A stretch of DNA of 20,041 nucleotides, taken from positions 1 to 20,041 of the forward strand of contig JAEYHP010000185.1 in the NCBI GenBank assembly GCA_023409435.1. Direction: 5' to 3'. Both the position numbers and the translations under genes were made by a program. The notes under the pieces were generated by a model. That model searched no databases and was not told where the DNA came from. It worked only from the letters and a program-made list of their open reading frames with translations. Shown here piece by piece: positions 14,812-20,041 of the stretch (its first letter is position 1; each line of letters opens with the position of its first letter). Source of the DNA: Bacillota bacterium (GTDB lineage Bacteria; Bacillota; Clostridia; Christensenellales; CAG-138).

Positions 14812-14930
14812 TTGAGGGCGCTGCCCTCAAACTCCCGCTCAGGGCCGTAACGGCCCCTAAGAACCCGCTGCGGAAACGCCTGAACAGACGTTTCCGACGT
14901 TAGGCATTCCCAAGGGATGTGTCCCTTGGG
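14812..14930. repeat. String of four GC-rich hairpins between yjfF and the kinase gene
   Basis: Four separate perfect stems lie in 119 bp: TTGAGGGC/GCCCTCAA (14812-14819/14823-14830), GGGCCG/CGGCCC (14842-14847/14851-14856), CGGAAACG/CGTTTCCG (14871-14878/14889-14896) and CCCAAGGGA/TCCCTTGGG (14909-14917/14922-14930, TGTG loop). No T-run follows, so none is a standard terminator. Composition and layout resemble the dispersed GGGCCC-type intergenic repeats of Clostridia. An open frame across it on the minus strand has no ribosome binding site and is taken as spurious. It could modulate expression between the transporter and sensory genes. Confidence 0.7.
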
Positions 14931-15053
14931 TGGGGAGGCGGGGGCAAAGTCCCTGAAGAAGTTGTTGATAGCCTGGGCTGCCATAATCAGGGAGCGTCAT
15001 ATTGTGCGTTTGCCCATACCAACTTATAATTAAAGGAGGGGGTGTGCCGGGGG

Positions 15054-16814
15054 ATGAAACGATGGGTCCTGTTGCCGAACGCGCAGTTTCGTACAAGGCT
15101 GGTGGCGCTCTATATTCTCATTGCGCTCATCCCGCTGGTGCTGTTCGCACTCGTGAGCGGCGCCCTTTCCATCTCCCGCGCGCAGAATACCGCAAGCTCC
15201 CACACGGCGCAAATGGTCAGCCAGGTCAGCAATTCCATAGACGTCTATATCCAGAGCATCGATAAAATGGCGAATCTCATATCGCTTTCCCTGCACGGGG
15301 AAGCGGCGGCGCAAAGCGCTTCGCGCGCGGCGCTCAACAGCATGCTTTGGGATATCGCCGCCTCGCACCCGGAGATTGCGGGGATATTGGTCGCGATGGA
15401 GGACGATACCAGCATCCCTGTGGGCATGTCAAGAATTTCCCGCGATCCGTTCCGCGAGGAGGAATGGTACAAGCGTGCGGCGGCAACGCCAAATAATATC
15501 GCGCTGGTCAACAGCATTGTCGGCCGCAACGTGACATTAAACGGAGATACCAGCACGGATAACGTGTTCTCTCTGGCCAAGGCCGTGACCGATCCGGAAA
15601 CCGGGAAGACCCTAGGCGTTGTGCTCTTTGACCTCAGGCACGATATTCTAAAGGATTCCATCAGCAGCATCACAATAGGCGAAAACGGCTTTGTGTTTGT
15701 GACGGACGCGGAGGGGAATATCATATACACCCCGCTCAACGATATCGTCTACCGCGTCAACCCGCAGTGGCTTACGGCGGGGGACGCCATATTCCCCGTC
15801 ACTATCCGGGGCGCGGAATACCAGATTCATGTCAAAAGCTCGCCCTATACCGGGTGGAAGACGGTGGGCGTGTTCGCGCTTGAGGAAGTGATGGGCAACG
15901 TCAACTCGATGCTTGTGATGCTTATCGTAGCGATGGTCGTTTCCATCGTCATCATTTCGCTTGTGGCGCTGCCGCTTTCCAATTCCGTGACGAAGCCCCT
16001 TTTGAAACTCCAGCGGCTGATGAAGCAGGCGGAATCGGGCGACCTTAGCGTGCATTTCAACACCCAATACCATGACGAAATCGGCGAGTTGGGCAACAGC
16101 TTCAACCACATGCTCAGCCGCATCGACGAGCTGATCCACCAGGTGTACGAGGAACAGCGGCACAAGCGGGACGCGGAAATGAAAAGCCTGCAGGAGCAGA
16201 TCAAGCCGCATTTTCTTTACAACACGCTCGATACCATCAGCTGGATGGCGCGCGAGTATGAGGCGGCGGATATCGTGCGGCTGGTGGATGCGCTCACCAG
16301 CATGTACCGCATCGGCTTGAGCCAGGGTCGGGACGTTATCAGCGTGGAGGAGGAAATCCGCCATGTATCCAACTATCTCTACATTCAGGAGATCCGCTAC
16401 AAGTCAAAACTGAAGTACCGCATCGAAACAGACCCCGCCACGCTCAACGCAGAGGTGCCTAAGCTGATTTTGCAGCCGCTCGTGGAGAACGCCATCTACC
16501 ACGGCATCAAGAAAAAGCGGGGCGGCGGCACGGTCGTGATACTTAGCGAACGCAAAGGGGATCATATCCGCCTGACTGTACAGGACGACGGCGCGGGCAT
16601 GGACGCCGCACAGTTAGCCATTCTTCGAATGGGGCTCGTTGAGGAAGACAGACAGCCGAGCTTTGGATTATTCTATGTCAAGGAGCGCATCCGCCTGTAT
16701 TACGGAACCGACTATTCCATTGAAGTTTACAGCGCGCCCGAGGAAGGCACTTCGGTTACGATCAGCCTTCCGCTTGAACGATTGCCGGTAAAGGAAGCGA
16801 ACAGCGATGTATAA
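15054..16814 (+). CDS. YesM-type sensor histidine kinase
   Basis: A 586-residue membrane kinase counted from ATG 15054. A GTG at 15042 is also in frame: the AGGAGG at 15034-15039 is 14 nt from the ATG but only 2 nt from the GTG, so the start is uncertain. Order of parts: helix 1 (~16-38), an extracellular sensor region of Cache type (~40-280), helix 2 (~285-308), HAMP (~305-360, GDLSVHFNTQYHDEIGELGNSFN), the His_kinase module with phospho-acceptor His386 in QIKPHFLYN, and the ATPase domain with an N-box (LVENAIYHG, Asn479) and DDGAGMD (511-517). The response-regulator gene overlaps its end by 8 bp. The downstream binding lipoprotein may feed its sensor region. Confidence 0.93.
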   Translation: MKRWVLLPNAQFRTRLVALYILIALIPLVLFALVSGALSISRAQNTASSHTAQMVSQVSNSIDVYIQSIDKMANLISLSLHGEAAAQSASRAALNSMLWDIAASHPEIAGILVAMEDDTSIPVGMSRISRDPFREEEWYKRAAATPNNIALVNSIVGRNVTLNGDTSTDNVFSLAKAVTDPETGKTLGVVLFDLRHDILKDSISSITIGENGFVFVTDAEGNIIYTPLNDIVYRVNPQWLTAGDAIFPVTIRGAEYQIHVKSSPYTGWKTVGVFALEEVMGNVNSMLVMLIVAMVVSIVIISLVALPLSNSVTKPLLKLQRLMKQAESGDLSVHFNTQYHDEIGELGNSFNHMLSRIDELIHQVYEEQRHKRDAEMKSLQEQIKPHFLYNTLDTISWMAREYEAADIVRLVDALTSMYRIGLSQGRDVISVEEEIRHVSNYLYIQEIRYKSKLKYRIETDPATLNAEVPKLILQPLVENAIYHGIKKKRGGGTVVILSERKGDHIRLTVQDDGAGMDAAQLAILRMGLVEEDRQPSFGLFYVKERIRLYYGTDYSIEVYSAPEEGTSVTISLPLERLPVKEANSDV

Positions 16815-18009
16815 GGTATTGATCGCCGACGACGAAGAGATCATCCGCCGCGGGGTGGCGAAGCTGTTGCAAAAGGACCCGGACTTCGCCGTTGTGGCGG
16901 AAGCGGAGGACGGCGAAATGGCGTTTGAGCAAGCTTGCGCGCACTTGCCGGATCTCTTGCTGGTGGATATCAACATGCCCTTTTTGAACGGGCTGGAGTT
17001 TATAGAAAAGCTGGGGGATCTATTAAAAAACGCCGTCATCATCGTCATTACGGGGTACGACCAGTTCGCTTACGCGCAGCAGGCGCTGCGGTTAAAGGCG
17101 TTTGATTATTTATTGAAGCCGCTTTCCGAGCCCGTGTTCTTTGAATCCGTCAAAAGAGCCAAGGATCACCTGGCCCGGCACAGCAAGCAGGTGCAGTACC
17201 TCAACTGGGCGAAGCTGCAAATAGAAAAATATCGCCCCGCGCTTTGCGCGGAATTCACCAGGAATTGGCTCAAGGGATATTTCAGCCCCACCGAAATACA
17301 GGATCAGGCGGAAAAGCTTTCCCTTACCCTGCCCGAGCGGGAGACAGGGCTGACCTTATTCCGCCTCACGACGGATTCGCTCCTTGCCGAACTGGAATGG
17401 GATGAACAGACGCTCTATTACGCCGCGGAAAACATCGCCCGGGAGGTGTTTGCACCCTGTTCCCCCGTGTTTACGGCGGAAGCGTCCAGCGGGGATATCG
17501 TGCTAGTTTGCTCGGCTTACCCCGAAAAGCGTTTTCTGGAGTGCGCGGCGGACGCAAAACGCCTGCTGCAGGAGCACCTGCCCATAAAGGCGCTGCAAAT
17601 TACGAGGAGGAAGGAATGCTGGGCGGATATGCCGCACGCCATGGATGAGGCGGCGGAGGAGATGGAACAGCTTGCGCAGTCCTCTTCGCTCATGCGGCAT
17701 GTGCGCGCCTATATGGACGCGCACTTTATGGAGGAACAGTTCTCCCTTCAGGAAGTGGCGGAAAAACTGCACGTTTCGCCGCAGCATTTAAGCCGTGTGT
17801 TCCGGCGGGAAGCGGGCATTACGTTTATGGAGCATGTGACGCGGCTGCGCATCCGCCGGGCGTCCGAACTTTTGCTTCAGAAGGAATTTAAAGTCTACGA
17901 GATCGCCGAGCAGATCGGCTATGCAAACCAGCATTATTTCAGCAGCGCGTTCAAAAAGGTACTGGGCGTTTCGCCCATGGAGTACAGGCGCAGCATGAAA
18001 AAGGAGTAA
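16807..18009 (+). CDS. YesN-type response regulator with AraC DNA-binding domain
   Basis: A 400-residue regulator. The receiver domain (1-~122) has acidic pocket residues Asp8/Asp9, phospho-acceptor Asp54 in LLVDINMP, Thr82 (ITGYDQF) and Lys104 (YLLKPL). A less conserved linker (~125-295) follows. The C-terminal AraC domain (~298-400) has two helix-turn-helices: SLQEVAEKLHVSPQHLSRVFRR and KVYEIAEQIGYANQHYFSSAFKK. It is phosphorylated by the kinase just upstream and is expected to activate sugar-uptake genes. The ATG follows AAAGGAAG within the kinase gene. Direct repeats upstream of ytfQ are candidate binding sites. Confidence 0.95.
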   Translation: MYKVLIADDEEIIRRGVAKLLQKDPDFAVVAEAEDGEMAFEQACAHLPDLLLVDINMPFLNGLEFIEKLGDLLKNAVIIVITGYDQFAYAQQALRLKAFDYLLKPLSEPVFFESVKRAKDHLARHSKQVQYLNWAKLQIEKYRPALCAEFTRNWLKGYFSPTEIQDQAEKLSLTLPERETGLTLFRLTTDSLLAELEWDEQTLYYAAENIAREVFAPCSPVFTAEASSGDIVLVCSAYPEKRFLECAADAKRLLQEHLPIKALQITRRKECWADMPHAMDEAAEEMEQLAQSSSLMRHVRAYMDAHFMEEQFSLQEVAEKLHVSPQHLSRVFRREAGITFMEHVTRLRIRRASELLLQKEFKVYEIAEQIGYANQHYFSSAFKKVLGVSPMEYRRSMKKE

Positions 18010-18013
18010 TGCG

Positions 18014-19912
18014 ATGAAGCTTCTCCGGTATATTGCCATATTGCTGATCGCGCCCCTTGCTCTGGCGCTTTGTTCGGGCTGCGCCAAGACGCAGGAGGCG
18101 CTTGCGGATGTGGAGTATATCATCGGCGTATCGCAGGCAAATATGCGCGAGCCGTGGCGGCTTGTGCTCACCCGTGAAATCCAGGAGGAAGCGAAGAAGT
18201 ATCCGAACGTCCGGCTGGTGTTTACTGACGCCACGCAGGACAGCAAAAAGCAGGTCGCCGATATTGAACGCCTGCTGGGCTACGGCATCGATCTTTTGAT
18301 CGTTTCCCCTACCAACGCGGAGGAGCTGACGCCCGTCGTCAGCAGGGTGTACCAAAGCATTCCCGTCATTGTGCTGGACCGTGCGGTGGAAGGGTATGAC
18401 TATTCGCTCTTTATCGGCCCCGACAATCAGCGCATCGGCAGGCAGGCGGGGCAGGCCGTGGCGCGTATGGCGCAAACACTTTTAAGCGATCGGGTACCGG
18501 GCGAGCAAACGGATATGCAGGTGCTCGAGGTGTTCGCCGAATCCAATTCCTTGGCCACGGCCGAGCGCAGCGCGGGGTTTATGGAGGAAATCGCGGCCAA
18601 TCAGAACATATCCGTCCGGCCGTTCGCATTGAAAAACCAGCTGCGGGATACTGCGGAGGACGCGCTTTTACAAAACGAGGAAGTGCTTTCCGGCGTAGAC
18701 GTGGTGTTTGCCCACAGCGACGATATCGCGCTGGGTGTTTCCCGGGCGCTACACGCCCTCCACAAGGACGGTTCCATCCGCATCATCAGCATTGACGGAT
18801 ACTCCGGGGAAAACGGCGGGCTGGAGCTGGTGAAAAAGGGTATTATCAGCCAGACGGTCACCTGCCCCACAGGCGGCAAGGAAGCCGTGCGCTACGCAAT
18901 CGAAATATTAGACCATGTCGAAGGCGTGCCCAAGCAGGTGATATTGCGCAGTCACAGCATCATGGGCGTAAGCGATGTGGAAAGCTACGAGCGCATGCGG
19001 CAGAGCCTGCCGCGCGAACTCACGCGGTCCATCCGTGTGGGCTACGCGCAGGTAGGGCAGGAAAGCTCCTGGCGGCTTGCCAACAACGCATCCATACAGT
19101 CTGCCGCGTATGCGTTCCATATCGAACTGACCGCCATAGACGCCAACCAGAGCCAGCAGCGACAGGTGGAGGCGGTGCGCAGCTTCATAGAGGATCAGGT
19201 GGACGTCATCGTCATTTCCCCCGTGGTCAACACCGGGTGGGACGAAGTCCTGCGCGAGGCGAGCGAGGCCGGTATCCCGGTTTTATTGAGCGACCGCAAC
19301 ATCGAGGTGCCGGACGAGGACATGTTTTTGACGTTCATCGGTGCGGATTTCAAGGAGGAAGGTCGCCGCGCCATGCGGTGGATCTTAAATAACGTCCCGG
19401 CAAATGAAGACGGGCGCGTCATGAATATCATGGAGCTGCAGGGCACGGTCGGCGCCACGCCCACGGTGGAGCGCAAACAGGGGTTTGAGATGCTCCTGGA
19501 GAAGAACGCCAGATACCGCATCGTCCATTCGGAAAGCGGGGATTTTACGCTGGACGGCGGGAAACGGATCGTGGAGCGGTATTTGAAAGAGCATGACTGG
19601 GATATCGATATCATATTCGCCCACAACGACGACATGGCGCTTGGCGCGATCGAGGCGCTGGAGGAGCATGGCCTCCGGCCGGGGAAGGACATCAAAATCG
19701 TATCGGTGGACGGTACTCGCGCCGCGCTCAACGCAATCGTGGCGGGCAAGCTCAACTGCTCCGTGGAGTGTAGCCCTTTACTGGGGCCGCAGCTGATGAA
19801 GGCAGTTGCGGACCTGATGGCGGGCAAGGAGCTGCCGCTTCGCATCATTACGGACGAGGTGGTGTTCACGGAGGAGAATGCAAAAAAATCCCTGCCGGGT
19901 CGGACGTACTAA
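18014..19912 (+). CDS. Lipoprotein with two tandem sugar-binding modules, probable sensor partner
   Basis: A 632-residue protein, about twice the length of a normal sugar-binding protein, because two complete Peripla_BP_4 modules are joined in frame. The signal peptide ends in LCSGC (Cys23 as lipid anchor; Cys at -3 is unusual). Module 1 (~34-315) is RbsB-like and divergent: VSQANMREPWR, VIVLDRAVEG, VVFAHSDDIALG (His234), IISIDGYSG. Module 2 (~339-632) is collinear with the YtfQ of this cluster: VGYAQVGQESSWR, SPVVNTGWDEV, MELQGTVGATPTVERKQGF, ESGDFTLDGGK, AHNDDMALGAIEAL (His537), and even the last residues (LPGRTY versus LPNRKY). AAGGAG at 18001-18006 overlaps the regulator stop region, and the start is 4 bp after that gene, so all three are co-expressed. 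It probably presents ligand to the kinase rather than serving transport. Frame is continuous, with no sign of frameshift. Confidence 0.9.
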   Translation: MKLLRYIAILLIAPLALALCSGCAKTQEALADVEYIIGVSQANMREPWRLVLTREIQEEAKKYPNVRLVFTDATQDSKKQVADIERLLGYGIDLLIVSPTNAEELTPVVSRVYQSIPVIVLDRAVEGYDYSLFIGPDNQRIGRQAGQAVARMAQTLLSDRVPGEQTDMQVLEVFAESNSLATAERSAGFMEEIAANQNISVRPFALKNQLRDTAEDALLQNEEVLSGVDVVFAHSDDIALGVSRALHALHKDGSIRIISIDGYSGENGGLELVKKGIISQTVTCPTGGKEAVRYAIEILDHVEGVPKQVILRSHSIMGVSDVESYERMRQSLPRELTRSIRVGYAQVGQESSWRLANNASIQSAAYAFHIELTAIDANQSQQRQVEAVRSFIEDQVDVIVISPVVNTGWDEVLREASEAGIPVLLSDRNIEVPDEDMFLTFIGADFKEEGRRAMRWILNNVPANEDGRVMNIMELQGTVGATPTVERKQGFEMLLEKNARYRIVHSESGDFTLDGGKRIVERYLKEHDWDIDIIFAHNDDMALGAIEALEEHGLRPGKDIKIVSVDGTRAALNAIVAGKLNCSVECSPLLGPQLMKAVADLMAGKELPLRIITDEVVFTEENAKKSLPGRTY

Positions 19913-19994
19913 GCAGGAGCACCGGGGATTTCTTTTGATAAACGGACGGGCGGGCGCATAAGAATAGGCAGCCGGATAAAAAGGAGGGGTATCC

Positions 19995-20041
19995 ATGCAG
20001 CCGCCGAGCGCCCAGAGAACGTACTTGCTCAACCAGGTGGA
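19995..20041 (+). CDS. 5' end of a gene truncated by the window
   Basis: ATG 19995 is preceded by AAGGAGG (19981-19987) at a 7-nt spacing, and an open frame (MQPPSAQRTYLLNQVE...) runs to the window end. Only 15 complete codons are visible, too few to name a product. The 82-bp gap after the double-binding lipoprotein has no clear terminator, so it may belong to the same operon. Confidence 0.55.
   Translation, partial: MQPPSAQRTYLLNQV

Noticed and set aside
14812..14930. CRISPR array or riboswitch
   Set aside because: The hairpins are all different in sequence, with no regular repeat-spacer pattern, and no known riboswitch core was recognised.
14745..15096. Minus-strand open frames (about 79 residues each) over the yjfF-kinase gap
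   Set aside because: They run through the four-hairpin repeat, have no ribosome binding site, and extend into real genes on the other strand.

Overview
The window looks like a chromosomal segment of a Gram-positive, low-oxygen Clostridia-type bacterium (Bacillota) with fairly high G+C in its genes. The evidence is strong AGGAGG-type ribosome binding sites, short AT-rich promoter regions, GNRA-loop and T-tailed terminators, a YesM/YesN-type two-component pair, PerR with a small monofunctional catalase, and lipoprotein (not periplasmic) solute-binding proteins. A Christensenellaceae-like host would fit, but that is inference only. There are no rRNA, tRNA, CRISPR, phage or transposase genes.

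Layout. (1) 1-3148, + strand: the 3' part of a xanthine-dehydrogenase-family molybdenum hydroxylase large subunit, then an NCS2 nucleobase permease, so a purine/pyrimidine salvage or catabolism locus. (2) 3178-3531: a gene-free, highly structured intergenic repeat made of consecutive hairpins. (3) 3541-6398: a LysR regulator (-), diverging across an AT-rich promoter region from an unrecognised 176-residue protein, a TauE/SafE-type (TSUP) anion exporter and its usual partner DUF1634. (4) 6507-9938, all on -: a membrane-protein operon (DUF4491, DUF454/YbaN, an unknown seven-helix protein), then katA and perR, the last two forming a peroxide-defence operon. (5) 10172-14782, +: a complete ABC importer closely resembling E. 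coli YtfQ-YtfR-YtfT-YjfF (galactofuranose uptake), with a terminator-like attenuator between the binding protein and the ATPase. (6) 14812-14930: a second string of hairpins. (7) 15054-19912, +: a YesM-like histidine kinase, a YesN-like AraC response regulator, and a 632-residue lipoprotein carrying two complete sugar-binding modules in tandem. The second module is collinear with the neighbouring YtfQ. A new gene begins at 19995 and runs off the window.

The most interesting unit is blocks 5 to 7. A membrane kinase, a DNA-binding response regulator and a double-headed sugar-binding lipoprotein lie next to an ABC importer whose own binding protein is a paralogue of one of the two heads. This suggests a three-component sugar-sensing system in which the lipoprotein presents ligand occupancy, perhaps of two different sugars, to the kinase, and the regulator then switches on the importer. 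TGCAT elements repeated at about 21-22 bp upstream of ytfQ are candidate operators. Ligand, kinase contact and operator are all inferred, not shown.
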